Shown here piece after piece: positions 24,870 through 33,040 of a stretch of 37,808 nucleotides of DNA (position 1 is its first letter; the number at the start of each line of letters is the position of its first letter). This stretch comes from Bacteroidales bacterium. Its GTDB lineage: Bacteria > Bacteroidota > Bacteroidia > Bacteroidales > UBA932. The stretch spans positions 1 to 37,808 of the forward strand of contig JAAZEZ010000017.1 in assembly GCA_012511975.1 (NCBI GenBank). Direction: 5' to 3'. The position numbers and the translations under genes are program-made. The notes under the pieces were generated by a model. The model saw nothing but the letters and a program-made list of their open reading frames with translations. It did not search any database and was not told the origin of the DNA.

Positions 24870-25782
24870 AAAAGATCTCTGCAAGCATACAGCGGGCAGA
24901 ACCTCCGCCATTAGCTTCAATAATACTTAAATCGGGAGAAGCAATGTCACAATGCGACTCAATCAAACGCAATTGTTCCGGGCGAAGTGATTTTCGGGCA
25001 GCGGCCGACATAACCAACAGTGGCCTCTCTGTGCCACCAGGCTGTACCTCCAGCATATTACCTGCAAAGTTCCCCATCTGATCGTATGAGATATCCACGA
25101 TATCCCTCTTTCCCAACAAACGCACGAGAGTCTCTCTGACTGAGGCATCTTTGATGCTCTCCAGACAGACAACCGCCAGATGGGTTCCCACACACATCAT
25201 TACATTGGTATGATAAATGGCTTTTCCGGCCCCATCTATGGCATCGAAAAGGAAATAATCCCATTCGAACAATTTGCAAAACTCCTTAAGCACATCCTCG
25301 TCGGTGCGGGGCGCACGACATGCATATACTATTCCCGCTTCGCGGTCAATGACCATACTGCCGGTTCCCTCGAGAAACTTACCTTTGGACTCGAAAGGCG
25401 TCAGATCTTAGATATTGCGTATGTCAAAAGTGGCGATAAGATGGTCCATCACGGTCTGTTTTCGCTCCAAACGGCGATTTGGCGCACACATCGGATAGAG
25501 CACCAGAGTACCGTCCGAATGAGTGGAAAACCAGTTGTTTGGAAAAATGGAGTCGGGTGTATGAGGCTCGGGAGTATCCTCTATCACATCCACCACCACT
25601 CCGTGCGAACGAAGCAGGACCACAAAAGAGTCAAACTCCCGCAATGCGGCCTCCTGGGCTCCCGATTCAAACCCCCGGCGTTGAAATGCATTATTGGTTG
25701 CAGTCTGGGCATTAAACCCAAATGAACAGGGGCGCACCATGAGTACGCGGTTCGCCGTCTGTCTAAAAGAAATCCCTGACAT
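24856..25782 (-). pseudogene. ctlX: CtlX-type citrulline hydrolase (arginine-deiminase superfamily), interrupted by in-frame TAA
   Basis: An amidinotransferase-fold enzyme of the CtlX group, which converts citrulline to ornithine. Residues 1-124 run from VLMVRPCSFGFNAQTATNNAF through HTPDSIFPNNWFSTHSDGT to CAPNRRLERKQTVMDHL. TAA at 25410-25408 then stops the frame. The same frame continues at once with DLTPFESKGKFLEGTGSM, YACRAPRTDEDVL, IYHTNVMMCVG (catalytic His) and EANGGGSARCMLAEI (nucleophile Cys). With that one codon read as an amino acid the protein has 308 residues, normal for the family. It starts 5 bases after rocD, whose product would use its ornithine. The N-terminal piece keeps only part of the active site and cannot be active alone. 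It may be a real null allele or a sequence error. Confidence 0.85.
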
Positions 25783-25787
25783 AAAAA

Positions 25788-27017
25788 CTACTCAAGTTCC
25801 CTGAATGCTCTCTTTATAATCTCAATCGCCTCGCGCAGCTCTTCTTCAGTAATTACGAGGGGCGGAGCGAAACGAATAATATGTTTATGTGTAGGTTTGG
25901 CAATAAGACCGTACTCAGCCATTTTAAGGCAAATGTCCCATGCCTCTTTACCATTAACCGGAGTAGTCACCACGGCATTGAGGAGACCTTTTCCGCGCAC
26001 CTGCTTGATGAAAGGCGATTTGAAAGCCTTAAGCTCTTTCCTGAAAATTTTACCGAGATATTCAGCCTTTTCGGTAAGTTTCTCATCTCTTACAACTTCA
26101 AGAGCTGCGATACCCACCCTTGCTGCGATAGGGAACCCTCCGTAAGTAGAACCATGTTCTCCGGGTTTGATGGTAAGCATTATATCATCATCGGCCAGAG
26201 CTGCCGAAACGGGCAGAACTCCACCTGAAAGGGATTTTCCAAGAATAAGAATGTCGGGGCGAACATTTTCGTGTTCACAGCAGATCAATTTGCCTGTGCG
26301 GGCTATACCGGTCTGTACCTCGTCAGCAACAAAAAGTACATTGTGACGCTTACAGGCATCATAACATTTTTTGAGATAGCCATCATCCGGGACATATACT
26401 CCTGCCTCTCCCTGAATGGGCTCTACAAGGAAAGCAGCCACATGTTCCCCATGCTTTTCAAGAACTGCCTCGAGAGCTGCGGCATCATTGTAAGGTATCT
26501 TTATGAAACCGGGGGTTAAAGGGCCATATTGTGAATAGGAAGAAGGGTCGGTAGACATCGATATTACGGTTATCGTACGACCATGAAAGTTGCCCTCACA
26601 AACTACGATTATGCCCTTGTCTTCAGGAATACCCTTTCTTACATAACCCCATCTACGGGCAAGTTTCAGGGCAGTTTCTACTGCCTCTGCTCCTGTGTTC
26701 ATAGGAAGGAGCTTGTCATATCCGAAGAATTTTGTAGCAAACTCTTCGAAAGGGCCAAGACAATCATTGTAGAAAGCTCTTGATGTCAGACAAATTTTTT
26801 CTGCCTGATCGCAGAGCGCTTTTACGATTTTGGGATGGCAGTGACCTTGGTTAACTGCCGAATAAGCAGACAAAAAATCGAAATATTTTTTTCCGTCAAC
26901 ATCCCAAACGAATGCGCCCTCACCTCTTGAAAGAACTACAGGTAGTGGATGATAATTGTGTGCACCAAATTTTTCTTCTTGATCTATGAATTTCTGAGCA
27001 TTTTTTGTAATAACCAT
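25788..27017 (-). CDS. rocD: Ornithine aminotransferase
   Basis: A 409-residue class III pyridoxal-phosphate aminotransferase that turns ornithine and 2-oxoglutarate into glutamate semialdehyde and glutamate. The N-terminus [20 protein letters not shown] is characteristic of ornithine aminotransferases. Also visible are [20 protein letters not shown] (phosphate binding), [33 protein letters not shown] (cofactor-binding Asp) and [16 protein letters not shown] with the Schiff-base Lys. It is the first gene of the operon that continues with the citrulline hydrolase (5 bases), so the two form a citrulline-to-glutamate semialdehyde route. A TAACTTTG box lies about 48 bases upstream. Acetylornithine aminotransferase is the main alternative, but the YHPLPVV start favours RocD. 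Confidence 0.93.
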   Translation of the reverse strand: MVITKNAQKFIDQEEKFGAHNYHPLPVVLSRGEGAFVWDVDGKKYFDFLSAYSAVNQGHCHPKIVKALCDQAEKICLTSRAFYNDCLGPFEEFATKFFGYDKLLPMNTGAEAVETALKLARRWGYVRKGIPEDKGIIVVCEGNFHGRTITVISMSTDPSSYSQYGPLTPGFIKIPYNDAAALEAVLEKHGEHVAAFLVEPIQGEAGVYVPDDGYLKKCYDACKRHNVLFVADEVQTGIARTGKLICCEHENVRPDILILGKSLSGGVLPVSAALADDDIMLTIKPGEHGSTYGGFPIAARVGIAALEVVRDEKLTEKAEYLGKIFRKELKAFKSPFIKQVRGKGLLNAVVTTPVNGKEAWDICLKMAEYGLIAKPTHKHIIRFAPPLVITEEELREAIEIIKRAFRELE

Positions 27018-27064
27018 AATATTTGAACTTTTTTTGTTAACTATTTTACTTGATTTACAATCAA

Positions 27065-27072
27065 CAAAGTTA
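27065..27072 (-). promoter_or_regulatory. Candidate -7 box TAACTTTG for the rocD operon
   Basis: TAACTTTG on the minus strand fits TAnnTTTG and is 47 bases before the rocD start. No clear TTTG is found 19 bases further upstream. Confidence 0.45.
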
Positions 27073-27181
27073 CAAAAAATATTAAACTTCCTATTCTATA
27101 TACGAAGCGAAGCACTAAATACTTCCATTGATAGTAAAAAGCTGCTTATAATTGATTGAAATGGCTGTTTATAGTAAAAAT

Positions 27182-28417
27182 CTACTGAAAAAGATAGATT
27201 TTGTCGCCACGGCGGAGTTTCTCCGGAACGGGAATAGAACAGAGATCGCCCTTAACGGCACTGCCGACATTTCTCAAATCAACCCTTATCTCAGAGACCT
27301 CATATTCGACAACGCCGGTAGTCGGTCCGGTAATCAGCAGCGAATCTCCAACTGAACAAGTGCCGGTCGACACCATTACCTCCGCCACACCTATATTTGA
27401 AAAATAGTTGGTTACCTTGCCGATATATGTCTTGGTACGTGTGGCCTTGTTGCCATAGACATCGCTCCACTCACCCAAACGCGCACCCTGATAATACCCA
27501 TCCCAAAAACCTCTGTTAAATACGGTTGTCAGCCGTTCTTTGAGCGATGCAGCCAACTCCGGAGTATATTTTCCCTCAATAACAGCATCCGCAGCATCAC
27601 GATAAGCTCTGGTAACGGTCTTTACATATTCCGAGGAACGCGCACGTCCCTCAATCTTGAAGACAGTAACTCCCGATTCTATCATTTTATCCAGGAACTC
27701 AATAGTACAAAGATCTTTGGGCGACATTATATATTTATTGTCCACCTCCAACTCACATCCTGTTTCGAGATCGGTGACACGGTAGCCGCGGCGACACAAC
27801 TGATAGCATGATCCGCGATTGGCAGAAGCTGCATACTCGTGGAGAGAAAGATAACATTTGCCGGAAATTGCCATACAGAGAGCACCGTGACAAAACATTT
27901 CTATTCTCACCTTTCGACCGGAGGGACCCTTAATATTCTCGAGGTCAATCGCTTGCTTAATCTTGGCCACCTGCTCTAAATTCAACTCTCTCGCCAACAC
28001 TATAACATCGGCAAACTCTGCAAAGAAACGCAAAGACTCCACATTGGAGACATTAAGCTGAGTGGAAATATGTACCTCCATCCCGAGAGAACGGGCATAA
28101 GTGATGGCGGCCATATCTGATGCAATGACTGCGGTAACACCTGCCTTTTTCGCCATCTCCAGAGTCTCCCGCATCGACTCCAGCTCCTCATCATAAAGTA
28201 CTATATTGAGAGTCAAATAGGACTTGATATCATTTTCGTCACAGATATTGCAGACTTTTTCAAGATCTTCCGGAGCAAAATTGTTGGCTGAATGAGAACG
28301 CATATTGAGCTCTCCAATGCCGAAATAGACCGAGTCCGCTCCGCCTTGAATGGCAGCCATAAGGCATTCAAAGTTGCCCGCAGGAGCCATTATTTCTATA
28401 TTCCCTCTATTTTTCAC
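27182..28417 (-). CDS. trhP: U32-family protein, tRNA uridine-34 hydroxylase (TrhP) type
   Basis: A U32 'peptidase' family protein. Close family members (TrhP/YegQ) hydroxylate U34 of tRNAs with help of prephenate and an Fe-S cluster, rather than cutting peptides. Motifs are IEIMAPAGNFECLMAAIQGG, ADSVYFGIGELNMRSHSANN, then the Cys-rich block MFCHGALCMAISGKCYLS, HEYAASANRGSCYQLCRRGY with the conserved cysteines, and TVFKIEGRARSSEYVK. The frame is open to 28468, but I chose GTG 28417, giving the common short start MKNRGNIEIMAPAG and an 11-base overlap with the upstream gene; ATG 28390 is the alternative. It has about 411 residues. It is cotranscribed with the prenyl synthase gene. Whether it acts on tRNA rather than on another substrate is inferred from the family. 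Confidence 0.82.
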   Translation of the reverse strand: MKNRGNIEIMAPAGNFECLMAAIQGGADSVYFGIGELNMRSHSANNFAPEDLEKVCNICDENDIKSYLTLNIVLYDEELESMRETLEMAKKAGVTAVIASDMAAITYARSLGMEVHISTQLNVSNVESLRFFAEFADVIVLARELNLEQVAKIKQAIDLENIKGPSGRKVRIEMFCHGALCMAISGKCYLSLHEYAASANRGSCYQLCRRGYRVTDLETGCELEVDNKYIMSPKDLCTIEFLDKMIESGVTVFKIEGRARSSEYVKTVTRAYRDAADAVIEGKYTPELAASLKERLTTVFNRGFWDGYYQGARLGEWSDVYGNKATRTKTYIGKVTNYFSNIGVAEVMVSTGTCSVGDSLLITGPTTGVVEYEVSEIRVDLRNVGSAVKGDLCSIPVPEKLRRGDKIYLFQ

Positions 28418-29384
28418 GATGAATGAGTTGTTCTGCAAACTGATGGAGCTGCCTGGTCTGTACCTCATTCAAACCTATGCCGGAAATGGCTTCAAATGCT
28501 TTGTTATGATATTCCAGAATGGCGTCCCGGGCATCATCTTTGATGCCGAGGTCAATATATAATTGCTGCATGGCAGCAACCTTTTCTTCACGCATATCTT
28601 CACCCATTTCTAAAATAGAAGCAAGACGCTCTTTATCGGCTCCTTCAGCCCTACGAATACATTCCACCTGAAGCCAGGTTTTCTTGTCGTTGACAATATC
28701 ATCACCGATTTTCTTGCCGAAAATCTGCTGGTCGCCAAAAGTATCTAGATAGTCGTCTGCAATCTGAAACGCAAGACCTAGCCGGTATCCGAACTGATAT
28801 AAGGCATCGCGAATCTCCCTGGAGGCACCTGCAATGAGGGCACCCATTTTTGCCGAACAGGCGAGAAGAACTCCGGTTTTGAGGCCAATCATAGAGATAT
28901 AGTCGGACATTGTTATGAAGGGTTTCTCTTCGAAATCCATATCAAACTGCTGTCCTTCACACACCTTTATTGCAGTATCAGTAAAGAGGCGCAACGCTTC
29001 CGGCATTACCTCAGCGTTGCAAAACGACATATACTTATAAGCCAACAGCAACATTACATCACCTGAAAGAATCGCTTTATTGGTGCCCCATTTTTTAAAA
29101 ACTGTGGGTTGGTTGCGTCTTGTGTCGGAGTTATCCATTATATCATCGTGCATAAGAGAAAACTCGTGAAACATCTCAAGCGCGATAGCGGGATAGATGA
29201 TGTCATTGCCTACATTGTCGCAAAAAAGATTGAATACGGTCAGGCAGAGACGCGGTCTGACGCGCTTGCCTCCAACAGAAATCATATACTCTAGCGGTTG
29301 GTAAAGCGACTCCGGCTCTCCTTTCAGATCAAGGTTTAAAATGCTCCTGGAGATTATATTTTCTATGTCCTCTTGTGAAAGCAT
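28407..29384 (-). CDS. Polyprenyl synthetase family protein (trans-prenyl diphosphate synthase)
   Basis: A 325-residue all-alpha enzyme that adds isopentenyl diphosphate to allylic diphosphates. The first Asp-rich motif is in HDDIMDNSDTRRNQPT (DDxxD) and the second is in AFQIADDYLDTFGD. GGKRVRPRLCLTVF holds the substrate-binding Lys/Arg, and KTWLQVEC follows the second motif. A Phe lies five residues before the first motif (EFSLMHDD), which usually limits the product to a short chain such as farnesyl or geranylgeranyl diphosphate, so an IspA-like role is likely. The gene is divergent from rsgA with a 63-base promoter region between, and it overlaps the U32 gene at its end. Product length needs an assay to be certain. 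Confidence 0.9.
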   Translation of the reverse strand: MLSQEDIENIISRSILNLDLKGEPESLYQPLEYMISVGGKRVRPRLCLTVFNLFCDNVGNDIIYPAIALEMFHEFSLMHDDIMDNSDTRRNQPTVFKKWGTNKAILSGDVMLLLAYKYMSFCNAEVMPEALRLFTDTAIKVCEGQQFDMDFEEKPFITMSDYISMIGLKTGVLLACSAKMGALIAGASREIRDALYQFGYRLGLAFQIADDYLDTFGDQQIFGKKIGDDIVNDKKTWLQVECIRRAEGADKERLASILEMGEDMREEKVAAMQQLYIDLGIKDDARDAILEYHNKAFEAISGIGLNEVQTRQLHQFAEQLIHREK

Positions 29385-29406
29385 AAATATTCTTTATTTG
29401 GATTTA

Positions 29407-29414
29407 CAAATATA
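29407..29414 (-). promoter_or_regulatory. Candidate -7 box TATATTTG for the prenyl synthase gene
   Basis: A TAnnTTTG match on the minus strand, 22 bases before the start codon. It is the mirror of the rsgA box 20 bases away. No -33 TTTG at 19 bases. Confidence 0.5.
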
Positions 29415-29434
29415 AGGGATTTTGGACAAATTAC

Positions 29435-29442
29435 TATATTTG
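29435..29442 (+). promoter_or_regulatory. Candidate -7 box TATATTTG for rsgA
   Basis: A TAnnTTTG match ends 5 bases before the rsgA ATG, predicting a leader of only a few bases. No -33 TTTG at the usual spacing is visible. Confidence 0.5.
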
Positions 29443-29447
29443 CGCCA

Positions 29448-30395
29448 ATGGAAAATTCATCTGTTGCCACCGTAATAAAACACACAGGCAGCCATTATCT
29501 GCTTTCCCGTCTGCCTGAATGGGACCCTTTCCCCGCGGTAATCCGCGGAAAAATCCGTCTCATGGGCTCCACGGCTACCAATCCGATAGCTGTAGGAGAC
29601 AAAGTGAAATATGCTCCGGGAGATGGCAATACGCTTGCAACTATAGAAGAAGTTCTCCCGCGCAAGAATTACATGATCCGTCGTTCGGTCAATCTTTCCC
29701 GTCAAGCGCACATCATCGCAGCCAATATTGACCGTGCATTCCTTATAGTAACTATAGAGTTTCCGGAGGTTAAACTTGCCTTTCTGGATAGATTTCTGCT
29801 CACCTGCGAAGTTTATCGGATAAAGGTAATAATAGTCATCAATAAAATCGACCTCTACGACGAATATGCCCTTGAAAGGATGGAGGAGATTAAGCATATC
29901 TACTCAGGAGCCGGTTATGAGATAATGGAGGTTTCCGCTATCACAGGCAAGGGAGTTGAACTCATCAGAGAGCTCTGCAAAGGAAAAAACGGTGATTCCG
30001 TTTCCCTATTTTCAGGAGTATCCGGGGTGGGAAAATCCTCACTTATACGTGCTATTGATCCCTCCCTGGACCCCAAAATCAGAGAGATATCGCAAGCTCA
30101 CCTGCAAGGGAGACACACTACCACTTTCTATGAGATGTACCCTCTGCAAAGTGGCGGCTTTATTATCGACACTCCCGGTATTCGCGGCTTCGGATTAGTG
30201 GATATCGAACCTCACGAGCTGAGTACTTACTTTCCTGAGATGCTAAGAGTAATGGACAACTGTAAATTCATGCCCTGTACTCATACTCACGAGCCGGATT
30301 GCGCGGTAAAAGCGGCTCTCGAGGAGGGGACTATTTCATTCGAGAGATACTATTCTTACCTGGGAATGCTTGAAGAAGAGACCAAGTATCGATGA
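29448..30395 (+). CDS. rsgA: Ribosome small-subunit-dependent GTPase A
   Basis: A 315-residue RsgA/YjeQ GTPase, which checks the decoding region of the 30S subunit late in assembly and leaves upon GTP hydrolysis. The motif order is circularly permuted, as in the family: VINKIDLYD (G4), VSAITGKG (G5), FSGVSGVGKSSLI (G1), GRHTTT (G2) and DTPGIRGFG (G3). An N-terminal OB-fold precedes them. A zinc site follows, in CKFMPCTHTHEPDCAVK (C-x4-C-x-H-x5-C). Its end overlaps the MATE transporter start by 4 bases (ATGA), so the two are coupled. Confidence 0.96.
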   Translation: MENSSVATVIKHTGSHYLLSRLPEWDPFPAVIRGKIRLMGSTATNPIAVGDKVKYAPGDGNTLATIEEVLPRKNYMIRRSVNLSRQAHIIAANIDRAFLIVTIEFPEVKLAFLDRFLLTCEVYRIKVIIVINKIDLYDEYALERMEEIKHIYSGAGYEIMEVSAITGKGVELIRELCKGKNGDSVSLFSGVSGVGKSSLIRAIDPSLDPKIREISQAHLQGRHTTTFYEMYPLQSGGFIIDTPGIRGFGLVDIEPHELSTYFPEMLRVMDNCKFMPCTHTHEPDCAVKAALEEGTISFERYYSYLGMLEEETKYR

Positions 30396-31699
30396 AAATC
30401 TCTACCATCAATCGCAATATTCTGCGTCTGGCTCTACCCAGCATTATGGCAAATATCACTGTACCTCTGGTAGGCATAGTGGACCTTGCCATAGCCGGAC
30501 ATCTGGGTGATGCTGCCAGCATTGGAGGCATTGCTATCGGTTCAATGCTGTTTGACCTGCTCTACTGGAATATGGGCTTTTTGAGGGTAGGTACCGGCGG
30601 TATAACAGCACAAGCATATGGCAGAAAGGATTTTAAGGAGGCGATGGATACCTTCACCAGAGGGATAGCCACCGCTCTGGCAGTAGCTTTATTAATCTGG
30701 CTCATCCAGTGGATTTATATTGAAGCGGCATTTGCTCTGGTTGTTTGTTCGCCCGAAGTGGAGAGTATCGCAAGGGAGTATTTTTTCATCAGAGTATGGG
30801 CAGCACCCCCCACTTTATCGCTGATGGTATTCAAAGGATGGTTTATTGGGATGCAGAATACTGTGCTGCCAATGGCTGTAGATATCACGGTCAATGTTGT
30901 CAATGTAGTAGTCAGTTATGTATTAGCCGTCCATACTCCCATGGGAGTGGCAGGCGTTGCAGCCGGAACCGTAGTGGCGCAATACAGCGGTCTCTTATTG
31001 GCAATAGCCCTGATGTGCTACAATTTCAGGGAGTATTTCCATCTCATATCTGTGCGGGCGAGCATCAAGTTGAATAAGATGAAGCAGTTTTTCTCGATTA
31101 ACGGAAATCTCTTTATCCGGTCACTCTGTATGCTGGTTATTTATATTGGATTTACCTCAATTGCGGCAAGACATGGCGACACTTTGCTGGCTGTAAGTTC
31201 GGTTATGATGAAACTCCTGCTACTTTACTCCTATTTTGTAGATGGATTCGCCTATGCGGGCGAGGCATTGGTGGGACGTTTTATTGGAGAGAGGAATAGC
31301 GATTACCTGATCAGTACGGTGCGCTGGATTTTTATCTGGTGTTTCGGCATTAGTCTCCTCTCAACTCTGATCTATGCAGGGCTGGGAAAGCCGATGTTCC
31401 AACTTATGACCGACAATCCTGAGGTTGTGGAGGCCTCTGCTCCGTTTTTATTCTGGCTGCTGCTTATGCCTGTAGTGAGTTGCATCGCTTTTACCTGGGA
31501 TGGGATTTTCATCGGAGCCACAGCCACTAACCACCTGCGCAATAGTATGATCTGGTCTGCGGGACTCTTTATCATTTCCTACATAGCTTTTGAACCTCTG
31601 CTGGGCATACAGTCGCTTTATCTCGCCTATTTCGTCCATCTGCTGGTACGCAGTCTATATCTTACTATTGTGAGAAAAAGCGCTTTGAAAATAAAGTGA
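30392..31699 (+). CDS. MATE family efflux transporter
   Basis: A 435-residue membrane protein with about twelve hydrophobic helices in two related halves, of the MATE family (DinF-like branch), which exports drugs or metabolites using sodium or proton gradients. Characteristic segments are RLALPSIMANITVPLVGIVD, AIAGHLGDAASIGGIAIGS, RVGTGGITAQAYGRKD and, in the second half, YAGEALVGRFIGERN. The start overlaps the rsgA stop by 4 bases (ATGA). The substrate cannot be read from sequence. The gene ends 25 bases before the glycosyltransferase, which has its own promoter-like box. Confidence 0.92.
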   Translation: MKISTINRNILRLALPSIMANITVPLVGIVDLAIAGHLGDAASIGGIAIGSMLFDLLYWNMGFLRVGTGGITAQAYGRKDFKEAMDTFTRGIATALAVALLIWLIQWIYIEAAFALVVCSPEVESIAREYFFIRVWAAPPTLSLMVFKGWFIGMQNTVLPMAVDITVNVVNVVVSYVLAVHTPMGVAGVAAGTVVAQYSGLLLAIALMCYNFREYFHLISVRASIKLNKMKQFFSINGNLFIRSLCMLVIYIGFTSIAARHGDTLLAVSSVMMKLLLLYSYFVDGFAYAGEALVGRFIGERNSDYLISTVRWIFIWCFGISLLSTLIYAGLGKPMFQLMTDNPEVVEASAPFLFWLLLMPVVSCIAFTWDGIFIGATATNHLRNSMIWSAGLFIISYIAFEPLLGIQSLYLAYFVHLLVRSLYLTIVRKSALKIK

Positions 31700-31717
31700 T
31701 ATTATTTATTATCTTTG
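31684..31717 (+). promoter_or_regulatory. Candidate promoter of the glycosyltransferase gene
   Basis: TTTG (31684-31687) and TATCTTTG (31710-31717) are 22 bases apart, a little wider than the ideal 19. The -7 box is 7 bases before the ATG, so the leader would be very short. Most of it lies in or just after the end of the MATE gene. Confidence 0.5.
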
Positions 31718-31724
31718 TGTTATT

Positions 31725-32861
31725 ATGAAAATAGCATTTCTCTCCACTTTCTACCCTTTCAGGGGAGGTATCGCCCAGTTCAATGCCAATCTTTACGAAG
31801 AACTCGCAAAGGATCATCAAGTCAAGGCTTTTACCTTTAGCAGACAGTACCCTTCACTTCTTTTTCCGGGTAAGACACAATATGTAACTGAGCAAGATGA
31901 TGCGAAGGTAATAGAGAGCAAGGCTGTGCTCGACTCCATCAATCCCTTCTCCTATTTCAGTACCGCAAATAAGATAGCCGGACTGGAGCCTGATTTAGTT
32001 ATTATGAGATACTGGATATCATTTCTTGCTCCTGCATTGGGAACGGTAGCCAGACTGCTCAGGAAAAAGGGTATCAAGGTAATTACCATTACTGATAATA
32101 TTATACCACACGAAAGAAAATTCTTTGATAAACCCTTTGCAAAATGGTTTCTCAAGCCGATTAACGGATGTATTGCAATGAGCAGCTCCGTGCTTGAGGA
32201 TATGCTCAATCTTACTCCGGACAAACCCTATATTCTCAAACCCCATCCTCCCTACGACCATTTTGGGGCCAAAATAGAGAGAAATGAGGCCTGTGAAAAA
32301 CTGGGAATCAAGCCGGACAAAAAGAATTTGCTCTTTTTCGGACTTATCCGTGATTATAAGGGGCTTGACCTGCTGATCGAAGCAATGGGATACTTAGATG
32401 ATAGTTATCGTCTGATCATTGCCGGCGAAAGTTATGGCAGTTTTGATAAATATCAGGAACAAATTGCATCTCTCGTTGCCAAAAACCCTTCTCTGGCGGA
32501 GCGTATAGTGATCTTCAATAGATACATTGATGACTATGAAGTACCTGCATTCTTTTCTGCGTCCGATCTTTGCGTTCTCCCCTACAAAAGCGCAACACAA
32601 AGCGGAATCACCGCCGTATCGCTTCATTTCGAATTACCTGTAGTTGTCACCAGGACCGGCAGACTGGAAGAAACGGTAGTAGAACCGGGTATCGGCATTT
32701 TAGCTGATGAAACCTCAGCCAAAGGTATTGTTAGGGCTATTGAGTCATACTTCGGCCATCCTGACAACTCCATTTTTGTGGAAAATATCCGTAAGGTTAA
32801 GGAATCAACTTCCTGGACATCATTTGCAAAAGCTCTGGTTGACTTCTACAAAACCCTTTGA
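31725..32861 (+). CDS. Glycosyltransferase, GT4-like
   Basis: A 378-residue GT-B fold glycosyltransferase. The N-terminal domain has the loop FYPFRGGIAQFNANLYEEL for donor or acceptor binding, and the C-terminal domain opens with NLLFFGLIRDYKGLDLLIEA. The nucleotide-sugar site is marked by the LPYKSATQSGITAVSLHFEL and RTGRLEETV segments (E-x7-E region). There is no signal peptide or membrane helix, so it is cytosolic or weakly membrane-bound. It is the last gene in the rsgA-MATE direction and no other sugar genes are close, so the acceptor glycan or lipid is unknown. The family is sure; the sugar is not. Confidence 0.88.
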   Translation: MKIAFLSTFYPFRGGIAQFNANLYEELAKDHQVKAFTFSRQYPSLLFPGKTQYVTEQDDAKVIESKAVLDSINPFSYFSTANKIAGLEPDLVIMRYWISFLAPALGTVARLLRKKGIKVITITDNIIPHERKFFDKPFAKWFLKPINGCIAMSSSVLEDMLNLTPDKPYILKPHPPYDHFGAKIERNEACEKLGIKPDKKNLLFFGLIRDYKGLDLLIEAMGYLDDSYRLIIAGESYGSFDKYQEQIASLVAKNPSLAERIVIFNRYIDDYEVPAFFSASDLCVLPYKSATQSGITAVSLHFELPVVVTRTGRLEETVVEPGIGILADETSAKGIVRAIESYFGHPDNSIFVENIRKVKESTSWTSFAKALVDFYKTL

Positions 32862-32899
32862 GCGAAAGAATACATTATACCCAGATAGTATAAAAATTT

Positions 32900-32937
32900 G
32901 GGGGGCTGCACCAGACGTGGAATTGGTGCAGCCCCCC
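32900..32937 (-). terminator. Strong GC-rich hairpin terminator
   Basis: GGGGGGCTGCACCA (32900-32913) pairs perfectly with TGGTGCAGCCCCCC (32924-32937) around a 10-base loop. Read on the minus strand it is followed by AAATTTTTA, so it best serves as terminator for the PspC operon. It also lies 38 bases after the + strand glycosyltransferase and could stop that transcript, though no U-run follows on that side. Confidence 0.75.
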
Positions 32938-32956
32938 TCACTTAACCTAAGAAAAA

Positions 32957-33040
32957 CTAACGAATAGTCACATCTTTCACTTCAATAGTTTTAAAAGGTT
33001 TAATTAAACCAATTAATTTATACTCTACACAGAAATTCAT
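32957..33040 (-). CDS. Candidate 27-residue small ORF coupled to the PspC gene
   Basis: ATG at 33040-33038 overlaps the TGA of the preceding PspC gene in an ATGA (33040-33037). The frame runs for 27 residues to TAG at 32959-32957, starting MNFCVEYKLIG and ending KTIEVKDVTIR. It then reaches the terminator 19 bases later, so it would be the last cistron of the operon. The peptide has no transmembrane segment and no recognised family; it is rich in Lys, Ile and Val. A perfect palindrome GGTTTAATTAAACC lies inside it at 32997-33010. It may be a real small protein or chance; conservation would decide. Confidence 0.35.
   Translation of the reverse strand: MNFCVEYKLIGLIKPFKTIEVKDVTIR

Noticed and set aside
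28418-28468. Longer N-terminus of the U32 gene
   Set aside because: It would run deeper into the prenyl synthase coding end; family N-termini begin near the IEIMAPAG motif.
32997-33010. Palindrome GGTTTAATTAAACC as a regulator binding site
   Set aside because: It lies at the operon end, inside the candidate small ORF, and is a simple AT-rich palindrome; no support for an operator.
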